In this document: piece by piece, positions 34,149-43,420 of the stretch
Layout: every line of letters begins with the position of its first letter
Numbering within the stretch: the stretch's first letter is position 1
Assembly (NCBI RefSeq): GCF_005298175.1
Contig: NZ_SZYH01000001.1
Span: 1,736,001 to 1,800,000, forward strand
Length of the DNA: 64,000 nt
Direction of reading: 5' to 3'
From: Marinobacter panjinensis
GTDB lineage: Bacteria; Pseudomonadota; Gammaproteobacteria; Pseudomonadales; Oleiphilaceae
Position numbers and translations under genes: made by a program
The notes under the pieces: generated by a model
What the model saw: only the letters and a program-made list of their open reading frames with translations
What the model was told of the DNA's origin: nothing
Databases searched by the model: none

Positions 34149-35747
34149 TCAGCCCTCCGCCGCACGGCCTTTCTGGGGGAAGAGCCCCTTTGGCCGTTTC
34201 TGTATGAAAAGAATGATGAACACCAGCACGATGATTTTCGCGAGTACGGCACCGGCCCAGGGTTCAAGCAGCTGGTTGATGGTGCCCAGGGAGAGCCCGG
34301 CAATGAGGGTGCCCCACAGATTGCCCACGCCACCGAACACCACCACCATGAAGGAGTCGATGATGTAGTTCTGGCCCAGGTTGGGGCCCACGTTGGTGAG
34401 CTGGGAAAGCGCCACACCGGCCAGGCCGGCAACGCCGGAGCCCAGGGCAAAGGTCATGATGTCTACCCGGGTGGCGCGGATGCCCATGGAGCGGGCCATG
34501 TTGCGGTTCTGGGTGACGGCACGCACCTCCAGGCCCAGGCGGGTCTTGCGCATGATCAGCATCAGTGTGGCGAAAACCACAAGCGCAAACGCCAGTACGT
34601 ACAGGCGGTTGAGCGTGAGGGAGAGTGCGTCGTTGATCACCAGCGAGCCGCTCATCCACTCCGGTGTGACCACGGTGCGGTTCTGGGGGGAGATCACGGT
34701 ACGCACCAGCTGCTGCAGGATCAGGCTGATGCCGAAGGTGGCCAGCAGGGTTTCCAGCGGGCGGCCCTTGAGGTACTGGATCACGCTGCGTTCAATGATG
34801 ATGCCGGCGGTGGCGGCCACCATGAAACCGGCGGGAATGGAAAGAATCAATGCCAAGCCGGGCTGGCCGGGGAAGAGTTGCTGCATGCCCCAGGTGGTGT
34901 AGGCACCCAGCATGATCAGTTCGCCGTGGGCCATGTTGATCACGCCCATCACGCCGAAGGTGATGGCCAGGCCGATGGCGGCGAGGACCAGAACCGAGCC
35001 GAGGGAGAGCCCGAAATACAGGGTCTCGGCGGCGCGGTTCAGTTTGAGTTTCTGTTCGATGGTGCCCAGCGCCTGTTTGGCCTTGGTGGCGAGCGCAGGG
35101 TTATCGCCCCGGACGGCTTCGTTCAGGGCGGCACGGGCGCGGGGGTGCAGGCTGCCGGCCAGTACGTCGATGGCCTCCAGGTCGCCCTCACCCACCCGGT
35201 AAATGGCCAGGGCTTCTTCAATGCGGTTGCGCACCCTGGCGCTGTCTTCCTGTTCCAGCCGCGCTTCCAGCGGCGCAACCAGCGAGGCGTCCACTTTACC
35301 CATCATGTCCTGTGCGGAGGCTTCACGCACGTCCGGGTCTGCGGCGTTCAGGTCCAGCATGGCGAGTATGCCTTCAAGCTGGCCACGAATTCGGTTGTTG
35401 ATGGCCACTCTGTCCAGCTCGCGGCGGGACATGTCGCCCATGTTCTCTCCGGTCAGCGGGTTGGCGATTTCCCAGTCCCGGCCCCGGTTGTTCAGAACCA
35501 GCACAACCTGGCCGGTGTCTTTTATCCGGCTCAGGCGGTTGTTGCCGTAGGCTTCAATCCAGTCCCTGGCTCTTTCATCACCGCTGCTGACGATGGCGTT
35601 AATCGCTTCTTCCACTTTGCTGGCCGGTGCTTCTGCGAGGTTGAACAGCAGTTGCTCTCCCGGGTCCTCTTCCTGTGCCGTTGCAGGAAGTGATAACACC
35701 GAAGCCAGGGCAATAAGCAGCAATGTGAGCGATCGAAGGATGCCCAT
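34149..35747 (-). CDS. urtB: Urea ABC transporter permease UrtB
   Basis: 532 residues. After a signal peptide (LLLIALASVLSLPATAQ) there is a long periplasmic N-terminal region of about 220 residues, normal for proteobacterial UrtB, then a LivH-type permease domain with GVMGVINMAHGELIMLGAYT, PLETLLATFGISLILQQLVR and RKTRLGLEVRAVTQNRNMAR. It pairs with UrtC as the urea channel. The gene is 97 bases downstream of urtA. Confidence 0.95.
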   Translation of the reverse strand: MGILRSLTLLLIALASVLSLPATAQEEDPGEQLLFNLAEAPASKVEEAINAIVSSGDERARDWIEAYGNNRLSRIKDTGQVVLVLNNRGRDWEIANPLTGENMGDMSRRELDRVAINNRIRGQLEGILAMLDLNAADPDVREASAQDMMGKVDASLVAPLEARLEQEDSARVRNRIEEALAIYRVGEGDLEAIDVLAGSLHPRARAALNEAVRGDNPALATKAKQALGTIEQKLKLNRAAETLYFGLSLGSVLVLAAIGLAITFGVMGVINMAHGELIMLGAYTTWGMQQLFPGQPGLALILSIPAGFMVAATAGIIIERSVIQYLKGRPLETLLATFGISLILQQLVRTVISPQNRTVVTPEWMSGSLVINDALSLTLNRLYVLAFALVVFATLMLIMRKTRLGLEVRAVTQNRNMARSMGIRATRVDIMTFALGSGVAGLAGVALSQLTNVGPNLGQNYIIDSFMVVVFGGVGNLWGTLIAGLSLGTINQLLEPWAGAVLAKIIVLVFIILFIQKRPKGLFPQKGRAAEG

Positions 35748-35844
35748 GAGTGTGTCCTGTCTGTTGAAAGCGGGTTGCGGGGTGGCAACCGGGGGCGGTG
35801 TCGCTACCCCCGGTTGCCTTTGGTGCTTTGCTGGTGGCTATGCC

Positions 35845-37152
35845 TTATTCGTCAGCAGCCGCCATTTCGCCGGCGGAGGCACCGCAACTGCCGGTTTTGG
35901 TGTTGAAGGTTCCGCAGAACATCGGCTTGCGCCAGTCGGCAATCAGGTCCCGCGAACCGGGCAGGTAATCAGACCAGGCATCGCCAGCGACGGTGGACGG
36001 GGTTTCCCACACTACGGAGAACTGGCCGTTGTCCTGGATCTCGCCAATCAGCACCGGCTTGGTGATGTGGTGGTTGGGCATCATGGCCGCGTAGCCACCC
36101 GTGAGGTTGGGTACGCTTACGCCGATGATGGCGTCTTTCACCGCGTCCACGTCGGTGGTGCCGGCTTTCTTGACGGCCTCGATGTACATGTTGAAGCCGA
36201 TGTAGTGCGCTTCCATCGGGTCGTTGGTGACGGCTTCGTCGTTGCCGGTGTGTTCGATCCACTGGTCGATGAAGTCGTAGTTGGCGTCGCTGTCCACGCT
36301 CATGAAGTAGTTCCAGGCAGCCAGGTGGCCGACCAGCGGGCCGGTGTCGATACCGGAGAGTTCCTGCTCACCCACGGAGAAAGCCACCACCGGGATGTCG
36401 GAAGCAGCAATGCCCTGGTTGCCCAGCTCACGGTAGAAAGGCACGTTGGCGTCACCGTTGATGGTGGACACCACAGCCGTCTTCTTGCCAGCGGAACCGA
36501 AGCGCTTGATGTCAGACACAATGTTCTGCCAGTCGGAATGCCCGAAAGGCGTGTAGTTGATCATGATGTCTTCCTTGGCCACGCCCATGTCCATCAGGTA
36601 GGTCTCAAGGATCTTGTTGGTGGTGCGCGGGTAGACGTAATCGGTGCCCGCCAGTACCCAGCGTTCCACGCCGATTTCGTTCATCAGGTAGTTCACCGCA
36701 GGAATCGCCTGCTGGTTGGGGGCGGCGCCGGTGTAGAAGACGTTCTCGGAAGACTCTTCACCTTCGTACTGAACCGGGTAGAACAGCAGGCCGTTGAGTT
36801 CTTCCACTACCGGGAGTACGGATTTGCGGGACACCGAGGTCCAGTTGCCGAAGATAACGTCAACCTTTTCCTGGGCCAGCAGTTCGCGGGCTTTTTCCGC
36901 AAACAGCGGCCAGTCAGAGGCCGGGTCTACCACTACGGCTTCCAGTTGGCGGCCGAGCACACCGCCTTCGGCGTTCTGCTTTTCAATGAGCATTTCAACG
37001 GTGTCTTTCAGGACCGTTTCACTGATGGCCATGGTGCCGGAGAGGGAGTGCAGGATACCGACCTTGATCGGGTCTTCGGCGGCCATTGCGTTAAGGGAGA
37101 CAGAGAGGGCCAGCGCTGAGAGGCCAAGTTTCACGTGTTTTTTAATCGTCAT
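35845..37152 (-). CDS. urtA: Urea ABC transporter substrate-binding protein UrtA
   Basis: 435 residues. The ATG at 37152 follows AAGGACGC. The signal peptide (LGLSALALSVSLNAMA) exports it to the periplasm. The type-I binding fold shows the UrtA motifs VGILHSLSGTMAISETVLKD, VDVIFGNWTSVSRKSVLPV and AAPNQQAIPAVNYLMNEIG. It captures urea for UrtBCDE. It is the first gene of the urt-ure run, so the main promoter lies in 37153-37300, facing the promoter of the urea amidolyase genes. Confidence 0.96.
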   Translation of the reverse strand: MTIKKHVKLGLSALALSVSLNAMAAEDPIKVGILHSLSGTMAISETVLKDTVEMLIEKQNAEGGVLGRQLEAVVVDPASDWPLFAEKARELLAQEKVDVIFGNWTSVSRKSVLPVVEELNGLLFYPVQYEGEESSENVFYTGAAPNQQAIPAVNYLMNEIGVERWVLAGTDYVYPRTTNKILETYLMDMGVAKEDIMINYTPFGHSDWQNIVSDIKRFGSAGKKTAVVSTINGDANVPFYRELGNQGIAASDIPVVAFSVGEQELSGIDTGPLVGHLAAWNYFMSVDSDANYDFIDQWIEHTGNDEAVTNDPMEAHYIGFNMYIEAVKKAGTTDVDAVKDAIIGVSVPNLTGGYAAMMPNHHITKPVLIGEIQDNGQFSVVWETPSTVAGDAWSDYLPGSRDLIADWRKPMFCGTFNTKTGSCGASAGEMAAADE

Positions 37153-37268
37153 GTTATGCGTCCTTGTTTTACGGGTTGGTTCGTACCATTCGCTTTGAGT
37201 AAACGCACCCCTCCCACTGCATCCGGCGTTCCAGCTTTTATTAAACCATATACAAAACAGTCGCTTAT

Positions 37269-37283
37269 CTAGTATACAAGCTA
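37269..37283. promoter_or_regulatory. Candidate regulator-binding site, left
   Basis: CTAGTATACAAGCTA, a near-palindrome around TATA that resembles sites bound by FadR-subfamily GntR proteins. It lies about 120 bases upstream of urtA. The GntR gene at 43421 is a candidate binder. Confidence 0.45.
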
Positions 37284-37467
37284 ACGATTACCACGCCTCA
37301 GACACTCCACAACCCGTAAATCTCTCGTTTCCAGGCCTTTTTCTGGTGCACCCGCCCATCAACAGTGCACCCTCAAAATGCCCCTATTACCGTCACAGCC
37401 GAACATGCCGCTGTTTTTATTGATTATTTTTAAATCTCTTCCGAATGGCACAGGCATTGCCATTGCT

Positions 37468-37482
37468 CATGTATACAAGATG
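37468..37482. promoter_or_regulatory. Candidate regulator-binding site, right
   Basis: CATGTATACAAGATG shares the nine-base GTATACAAG core with the site at 37272. It lies about 25 bases before the allophanate hydrolase start, a position suited to repression. Confidence 0.5.
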
Positions 37483-37504
37483 ACAACGCACATGAGGACG
37501 AACC

Positions 37505-39349
37505 ATGCCTGCACCACTCGGATGGACCATTGAAGACTGGCGGAAGGCCTATCAGTCGGGCGCCAAGCCCGCGGAGCTTATTGGCGAGCTGGTCGCCAGC
37601 CTGGATACAACCGACAACGCCTGGATTGCACTGTCAGGGAGCACGCAGTTGCAGGCGGCCCTGTTCGATCTGGCGGGCACCCTTAATAAGGTGGGCGGTG
37701 ATATCAGCCGCCTGCCGCTGTACGGCGTTCCGTTCGCCGCGAAGGACAACATCGACGCCACCGGGTTCGACACCACGGCCGGCTGCCCGGCCTACGCCTA
37801 TCAACCAAAGCAGGATGCCAACACCATTGCCCGGCTGAAGGCCGCCGGTGCGGTGCTGATCGGTAAAACCAACCTGGACCAGTTCGCCACCGGGCTGGTG
37901 GGCACGCGTTCGCCTTACGGTGCGGTACCAAACAGCTTCAGGCCGGAGGTGGTGAGCGGCGGTTCCAGCTCTGGTTCCGCGTCGGTGGTGGCCCGCGGCC
38001 TGGTGCCCTTTGCACTGGGTACCGATACCGCAGGCTCCGGCCGGGTACCTGCCGGGCTGAACAACCTGGTGGGGCTGAAGCCGACGAAAGGACTGTTCAG
38101 CATCTACGGAGTGGTGCCCGCCTGCCGCTCCCTGGATTGTGTGTCGGTTTTTGCCCTGACGGTGAACGACGCCGGGGTGGTGGCCGATGCCATGGCCGGG
38201 TTTGATGCCGACGATGCGTTCTCCCGCAAAGCGCCCTATGCCCTGCCCCTGGACGGCCCGGCCATTCGTCGCCCTGGCCCGCTCAAACGCCTGGGCATTC
38301 CGGAGCACCCGCAATGGTTTGGCGATCAGCAAGCAGAAGCTGCCTGGAATACCGCCATCAGCCAGTGGCGCCAGCAGAATGTAGAGCTGGTGCCTCTGGA
38401 CTTCAGGCCCATGCAGGAACTGGCTGCCCTGCTCTATGAAGGCCCCTGGGTGGCAGAGCGCCATGCCGCGGTGGAAGACTTCATGGCCAGCCATGGCGAC
38501 GACATGAACCCGGTGGTGAGAAGCATCATCGCCAACGCCGGCAAGTTTACCGCCACCGATACCTTCGGGGCCCAGTACCGCAAGGAAGAACTGCTGCGCC
38601 AGATTGATGAGCTGCTGGCCGATGTAGATGCCCTGCTGGTGCCTACCGCACCCACGGCACCGACGATTGAAGCGGTCAACAACGACCCGGTTACGCTGAA
38701 TAGCCAACTGGGCACCTACACCAATTTTGTGAACCTGGCGGATATGAGCGCCCTGGCCATTCCCGCCGGCTTCCGGGACGACGGCCTGCCCTTCGGCGTT
38801 ACGTTGATCAGCGGCGCCTGGAAAGATAACGAGCTGCAACATCTGGCCTGCCAGTGGCTGAATGCCAACCCCACCCCACTGGGCGCCACCGACAAGCCCC
38901 GGCCGGAAGAAACACCCGGGGCGGCGACTTCCACTCCCACTGTGCAGGTGGCTGTAGTAGGCGCCCATCTCAGCGGCATGCCCCTGAACACCCAGCTGAC
39001 CGAACGTTATTCCGCCCTGCTGGAGCAGACCACCACGTCTGCCAACTACCGGCTCTACGCCCTGCCCAACACCACCCCGCCCAAGCCCGGTTTGAAGCGG
39101 GTGGCAGCGGGCGAAGGTGAACAAATCGTCGTGGAAGTCTGGGAAATGCCGGCCTCGGCCTTCGGTTCCTTCGTGGACCTGATCCCGGCGCCATTGGGCA
39201 TCGGCAATGTGGAACTGGCGGATGGCCGTTGGGTAAACGGCTTTATCTGCGAAGGCTACGGCTTCGACGGCGCCCGGGATGTCACCGAATTCGGCGGCTG
39301 GCGCGCATACATTACTTCTCTCAGATCTGGCAAATCCGGCACGGCATAA
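37505..39349 (+). CDS. atzF: Allophanate hydrolase (AtzF type)
   Basis: 614 residues, full length for the two-domain AtzF form. The amidase-signature Ser-cisSer-Lys triad is visible: K80 in PFAAKDNIDATG, the cis-Ser in GGSSSGSA (about 152-159) and nucleophile S178 in DTAGSGRVP. The C-terminal 150 residues form the allophanate hydrolase C-terminal domain (VGAHLSGMPLNTQLTERYSA, YGFDGARDVTEFGGWRAYI). It cleaves allophanate to ammonia and CO2, completing the urea carboxylase route. It starts the operon with uca, 14 bases upstream of it. Confidence 0.95.
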   Translation: MPAPLGWTIEDWRKAYQSGAKPAELIGELVASLDTTDNAWIALSGSTQLQAALFDLAGTLNKVGGDISRLPLYGVPFAAKDNIDATGFDTTAGCPAYAYQPKQDANTIARLKAAGAVLIGKTNLDQFATGLVGTRSPYGAVPNSFRPEVVSGGSSSGSASVVARGLVPFALGTDTAGSGRVPAGLNNLVGLKPTKGLFSIYGVVPACRSLDCVSVFALTVNDAGVVADAMAGFDADDAFSRKAPYALPLDGPAIRRPGPLKRLGIPEHPQWFGDQQAEAAWNTAISQWRQQNVELVPLDFRPMQELAALLYEGPWVAERHAAVEDFMASHGDDMNPVVRSIIANAGKFTATDTFGAQYRKEELLRQIDELLADVDALLVPTAPTAPTIEAVNNDPVTLNSQLGTYTNFVNLADMSALAIPAGFRDDGLPFGVTLISGAWKDNELQHLACQWLNANPTPLGATDKPRPEETPGAATSTPTVQVAVVGAHLSGMPLNTQLTERYSALLEQTTTSANYRLYALPNTTPPKPGLKRVAAGEGEQIVVEVWEMPASAFGSFVDLIPAPLGIGNVELADGRWVNGFICEGYGFDGARDVTEFGGWRAYITSLRSGKSGTA

Positions 39350-39363
39350 GGAGAACGGCCATC

Positions 39364-42300
39364 ATGTTCAGTAAAGTACTGATTGCCAACCGAGGCGAAA
39401 TCGCGGTCCGCACCATTCGCACTCTCAAGGCCATGGGCGTTGGCAGTGTCGCCGTTTATTCCCATCAGGACCGCCACAGCCTGCACGTCACCCTGGCCGA
39501 TGAATCCGTGGCCCTGACCGGCAACAGTGCCAGCGAAACCTATCTCGACAAGGCCCAGATACTCGCTGCGGCGAAACACACCGGCGCCGAGGCCATTATT
39601 CCAGGGTATGGTTTCCTCTCCGAAAATGCTGACTTTGCGGACGCCTGCGAGGCCGATGGCATTGCCTTCATCGGCCCCACGCCGGAGCAGATGCGCGAAT
39701 TCGGCCTGAAGCACCGGGCCCGGGAGCTGGCGGAAGCCGCTGGCGTGCCCCTGGCCCCGGGCAGCGGCCTGCTGGATACCCTGGACGAAGCGGTAACCGT
39801 GGCTGAGCGGCTGGGCTACCCGGTGATGCTAAAAAGTACCGCCGGCGGTGGTGGTATCGGCCTGACCCGCTGCAACAGCGAAGCCGAACTGCGAGACGCC
39901 TTTGAAACCGTTCGCCGCCAGGGCCAGAGTTTCTTCAACGACAGCGGCGTGTTCCTGGAGCGCTTCATCGCCCGCGCCCGCCATGTGGAAGTGCAGATGT
40001 TCGGCGACGGCGACGGCAATGTCGTCGCCCTGGGCGAACGGGACTGTTCCCTGCAGCGTCGCAACCAGAAAGTGGTGGAGGAAACCCCGGCCCCGAACCT
40101 GCCGGCCGCCACCCGCCAGAAGATGCTGGATGCGGCTGTGTCCCTCGGCCAGTCGGTGAATTACCGCTCCGCCGGCACCGTGGAATACATCTACGACGCC
40201 GACCGGGACGAGTTCTACTTCCTGGAAGTGAATACCCGCTTACAGGTTGAGCACCCGGTAACCGAGTCTGTCACCGGCCTGGACCTGATCGAGTGGATGC
40301 TGAAGATCGCCGCCGGCGAAAGCCCGAACCTGGCCAGTTTTGAGTCGGAGCTGAACGGCGCCTCCATGGAAGTGCGCATCTATGCCGAAGATCCGTTGAA
40401 GGACTTCCAGCCCTCTCCCGGTGAACTGACCGATGTGCATTGGCCGGAAGACGGCGTGCGCATCGATACCTGGGTTGAAAACGGAAGCCAGGTGTCCGCC
40501 CACTACGACCCGATGATCGCCAAGCTGATCGTGCACGGCAAAGACCGCGCCGATGCCCTGGCCAAGCTCAAAGCCGCCCTGGCAGAAACTCGGCTGATGG
40601 GCATTGCCACCAACCTGGATTACCTGCGCCAGGTGGTGGCCCAGCAGAGCTTTGCCGATGGCATTGTCTCCACCCGCGCGCTGGAGAGCTTCGAGTTCAA
40701 ACCCTCCGTGGCGGAAGTGGTCAAGCCCGGCACCTACACCACCGTGCAGGATTACCCCGGCCGCGTGGGCTACTGGAACATTGGCGTGCCCCCCAGTGGA
40801 CCGATGGACGACTACGCCTTCCGGATTGCCAACCGTATCGTGGGTAACCACTTTGAGGCGGCGGGTCTGGAAGCAACCCTGATCGGCCCCAGCCTGAAAT
40901 TCCACAAGGACTCGGTGGTGGCCCTGACCGGTGCGCTGACCGAAGCCACCCTGGACGACAAGGCGGTGGAGTTCTGGAAACCCATCACCGTAAAAGCCGG
41001 CCAGGTTCTGGCGGTGGGCAAGGCCATCAAGGGTTGTCGCACCTACCTGGCGATTCGTGGCGGGTTCGATGTGCCGGTGTACCTGGGCAGCCGCTCCACC
41101 TTTGCCCTCGGCCAGTTCGGCGGCCACGGCGGCCGGCCCCTGCGACCGGGCGACATGCTGGGCATCAGCCAGACGACCCTGCCCGCCTGCACCACCACGG
41201 CACCCACCCATGACCCGGTCCCCGCTGACCCGGATCTGATTCCTGACTACCCCGACCATTGGGAAATCGGTGTGCTTTATGGCCCCCACGGTGCCCCGGA
41301 TTTCTTCACCGAGAAGTCCATCGAGAAGTTCTTCGAGCAGGACTGGGAAGTGCACTACAACTCCAACCGCCTGGGCATACGCCTGAACGGACCCAAGCCG
41401 GAGTTCACCCGCGCCGATGGTGGCGAGGCGGGCCTGCACCCCTCCAACATCCACGACTGCGAATACGCCATTGGCTCCATCAACTTCACCGGCGACATGC
41501 CGGTGATTCTGACCAAAGACGGCCCCAGCCTGGGCGGCTTTGTGTGCCCGGTGACCATCGCCAAGGCGGAGCTGTGGAAAGTAGGCCAGGTAAAGCCCGG
41601 CGATACGATCCGTTTTGTCGCCATCGACAACGATACCGCCGTGAAACTCTCCAAACGTCAGGAACTGGCCATCAAGAGCCTTATGGCACCGCCGCTGCCG
41701 AAGCTGGAGGCACCGGACCTGAAACCACTGAACGGGCTCTCCGCCACGATCCTCGCCCACCTGGAAGAAACCGACGGCCGCCCGGAAGTCACCTATCGCC
41801 AGGCCGGTGACCAGTACATCCTTCTGGAATACGGCCCCAACGTGATGGACCTGGGCGTCCGCTTGCGCATACACGCCCTGATGGAAGCCATCGCTGACGT
41901 ACAGCCCGCGGGATTGCTGGAACTGTCCCCGGGTGTGCGGTCCCTGCAGCTAAGATACGACGCCCGCATCCTGCCGCAGCAGGCACTGATGGAATACCTG
42001 CTGGACCTGGAAGCCACCCTGCCGCCCACGGACGAACTGAAAGTCCGCAGCCGGGTGATTCACCTGCCCATGGCTTTCGAGGACAGCGCCACACTTGAGG
42101 CGGTCGACAAATACCGCCAGTCTGTTCGCGACACCGCGCCCTGGCTGCCCAACAACGTCGACTTCATGCAACGCATCAACGGCCTGCCCAGCCGCGAGGC
42201 CGTCCGCGACATCCTGTTCTCGGCCCGCTATCTCGTGCTTGGTCTCGGCGATGTTTACCTGGGCGCCCCCTGCGCCGTGCCCCTGGACCCACGGCACCGC

Positions 42301-42996
42301 ATGCTCACCTCCAAGTACAACCCGGCCCGGACCTACACCGCCGAAGGCACCGTCGGCATCGGCGGTGTGTACATGTGCATCTACGGCATGGACTCCCCGG
42401 GTGGTTACCAGCTCGTCGGCCGCACCCTGCCGATCTGGAACAAATACCTCAAAAACCCCCAGTTCGCCGAAGGCGCCCCCTGGCTGCTGCGGTTCTTTGA
42501 CCAGGTGTGCTACTACCCGGTTTCCGAAGCCGAACTGGACGACATGCGAGACCAGTTCCGCGCCGGCCAGCTGACCGTGAAAATCGAGGAAGAAACCTTC
42601 GACCTCAAATCCCACCAGGCCTTCCTGGACGCCAACGGCGACTCCATTGCCGAATTCCGAGAACTGCAGCAGGCGGCCTATGCGAAGGAGGTGGCCCGTT
42701 GGAAAGACAGCGAAGCCGAAGAACTCGACAAACTCGCCAAGGCACTGCCGAAAGCGGATGTCTCTGACCTGGAGAGATTCGGGGAGCTGGTGAGTGCGGA
42801 GATTGCCGGGAATATCTGGAAGTGCCTGGTGAAACCCGGCGATACCGTGGCAGAAGGTGATCCGCTGGTGATCGTAGAGGCCATGAAAATGGAATTCGAG
42901 ATAAATGCCACGCTCGCCGGTCAGATCAGCGCCATGCACGTTGAGCCCGGTAAAGCCGTTACTCCCGGGGAGCCTCTACTGAGTATCAAGATCTGA
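39364..42996 (+). CDS. uca: Urea carboxylase, biotin-dependent
   Basis: 1210 residues from the ATG at 39364 (MFSKVLIANRGEIAVRTIRT). Domains in order: biotin carboxylase with ATP-grasp (GGGGIGLTRC, EVNTRLQVEHPVTE), the two KipI/PxpB-like carboxyltransferase domains (GVPPSGPMDDYAFRIANRIV onward, and LLELSPGVRSLQLRYDARIL), and a C-terminal biotinyl domain with the biotin lysine K1175 in VEAMKMEFE. It carboxylates urea to allophanate using ATP and bicarbonate. The urea-carboxylase-associated protein genes that mark guanidine carboxylase clusters are absent, so urea is the likely substrate. Confidence 0.94.
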   Translation: MFSKVLIANRGEIAVRTIRTLKAMGVGSVAVYSHQDRHSLHVTLADESVALTGNSASETYLDKAQILAAAKHTGAEAIIPGYGFLSENADFADACEADGIAFIGPTPEQMREFGLKHRARELAEAAGVPLAPGSGLLDTLDEAVTVAERLGYPVMLKSTAGGGGIGLTRCNSEAELRDAFETVRRQGQSFFNDSGVFLERFIARARHVEVQMFGDGDGNVVALGERDCSLQRRNQKVVEETPAPNLPAATRQKMLDAAVSLGQSVNYRSAGTVEYIYDADRDEFYFLEVNTRLQVEHPVTESVTGLDLIEWMLKIAAGESPNLASFESELNGASMEVRIYAEDPLKDFQPSPGELTDVHWPEDGVRIDTWVENGSQVSAHYDPMIAKLIVHGKDRADALAKLKAALAETRLMGIATNLDYLRQVVAQQSFADGIVSTRALESFEFKPSVAEVVKPGTYTTVQDYPGRVGYWNIGVPPSGPMDDYAFRIANRIVGNHFEAAGLEATLIGPSLKFHKDSVVALTGALTEATLDDKAVEFWKPITVKAGQVLAVGKAIKGCRTYLAIRGGFDVPVYLGSRSTFALGQFGGHGGRPLRPGDMLGISQTTLPACTTTAPTHDPVPADPDLIPDYPDHWEIGVLYGPHGAPDFFTEKSIEKFFEQDWEVHYNSNRLGIRLNGPKPEFTRADGGEAGLHPSNIHDCEYAIGSINFTGDMPVILTKDGPSLGGFVCPVTIAKAELWKVGQVKPGDTIRFVAIDNDTAVKLSKRQELAIKSLMAPPLPKLEAPDLKPLNGLSATILAHLEETDGRPEVTYRQAGDQYILLEYGPNVMDLGVRLRIHALMEAIADVQPAGLLELSPGVRSLQLRYDARILPQQALMEYLLDLEATLPPTDELKVRSRVIHLPMAFEDSATLEAVDKYRQSVRDTAPWLPNNVDFMQRINGLPSREAVRDILFSARYLVLGLGDVYLGAPCAVPLDPRHRMLTSKYNPARTYTAEGTVGIGGVYMCIYGMDSPGGYQLVGRTLPIWNKYLKNPQFAEGAPWLLRFFDQVCYYPVSEAELDDMRDQFRAGQLTVKIEEETFDLKSHQAFLDANGDSIAEFRELQQAAYAKEVARWKDSEAEELDKLAKALPKADVSDLERFGELVSAEIAGNIWKCLVKPGDTVAEGDPLVIVEAMKMEFEINATLAGQISAMHVEPGKAVTPGEPLLSIKI

Positions 42997-43043
42997 CTTG
43001 GGAGTTTGGCGCTTTACTGCACTGCCCGCTTGTTGGGTGGTGG

Positions 43044-43149
43044 GTCGATGGTGGAAGGGGTGTACCAGACCCGCCGTGAACCCATCCATGGGGGCTTGAG
43101 CGCAGCGTCCCTGCTGCGCACAGTCTGGTACACCCCTTCCACCACCGAC
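43044..43149 (-). repeat. Large hairpin element H2
   Basis: 27-base arms (43044-43070 and 43123-43149) pair with one mismatch around a 52-base loop. The loop is nearly the reverse complement of that in H3. On the minus strand it forms mini-hairpins with GGA or GGGA in their loops. It lies 47 bases after uca in inverted orientation to H3. Confidence 0.8.
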
Positions 43150-43261
43150 TGGCCAACGATTGGTGCATGCAACGTTGAAAATAGAGATGGCGGCGGTTCG
43201 TTGAAGGCCCGCTAAAAGCGAGATGCCTGAACACTCGCATGCAAAGGGAGTCGGGGACGGA

Positions 43262-43359
43262 TGGCGGGGTGAGGGTTTCAAAAGTGTGCGCAGCAAGGAT
43301 GCTGCGCTCAAGTCCCCATGGATGGGTTCACGACGTCTTTTGAAACCCTCACCCCGCCA
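43262..43359 (+). repeat. Large hairpin element H3, 5' of the GntR gene
   Basis: Perfect 23-base arms (43262-43284 and 43337-43359) flank a 52-base loop containing GCAGC-AAGGAT-GCTGC and CCCAT-GG-ATGGG mini-hairpins. It ends about 60 bases before the GntR start and in the sense strand of that gene. The arms have a different sequence from H1 and H2, while the loop is shared with H2. Confidence 0.8.
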
Positions 43360-43420
43360 GCCGGCCCCAGAAACCAAGCACCATGACAAGAGGCCCCGGA
43401 ACCAGAGGGAATCAAAAAAA

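Larger units (their letters stand above)
37153..37504. promoter_or_regulatory. Divergent promoter region between urtA and allophanate hydrolase
   Basis: This 352-base gap separates the two urea-degrading routes. It holds two copies of GTATACAAG (37272-37280 and 37471-37479) and a related ATATACAAAA near 37249. No guanidine riboswitch-like structure was seen. The right side, just 5' of 37505, must contain the promoter and AGGACG ribosome-binding site of the amidolyase operon. Confidence 0.55.

Noticed and set aside
37153..37504. Guanidine-I riboswitch before the urea carboxylase genes
   Set aside because: Expected in guanidine carboxylase clusters, but none of the conserved sequence blocks is visible.
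40240..41874. Long minus-strand open frame (544 codons) inside urea carboxylase
   Set aside because: Antisense shadow; the plus-strand frame has complete biotin carboxylase and carboxyltransferase motifs.
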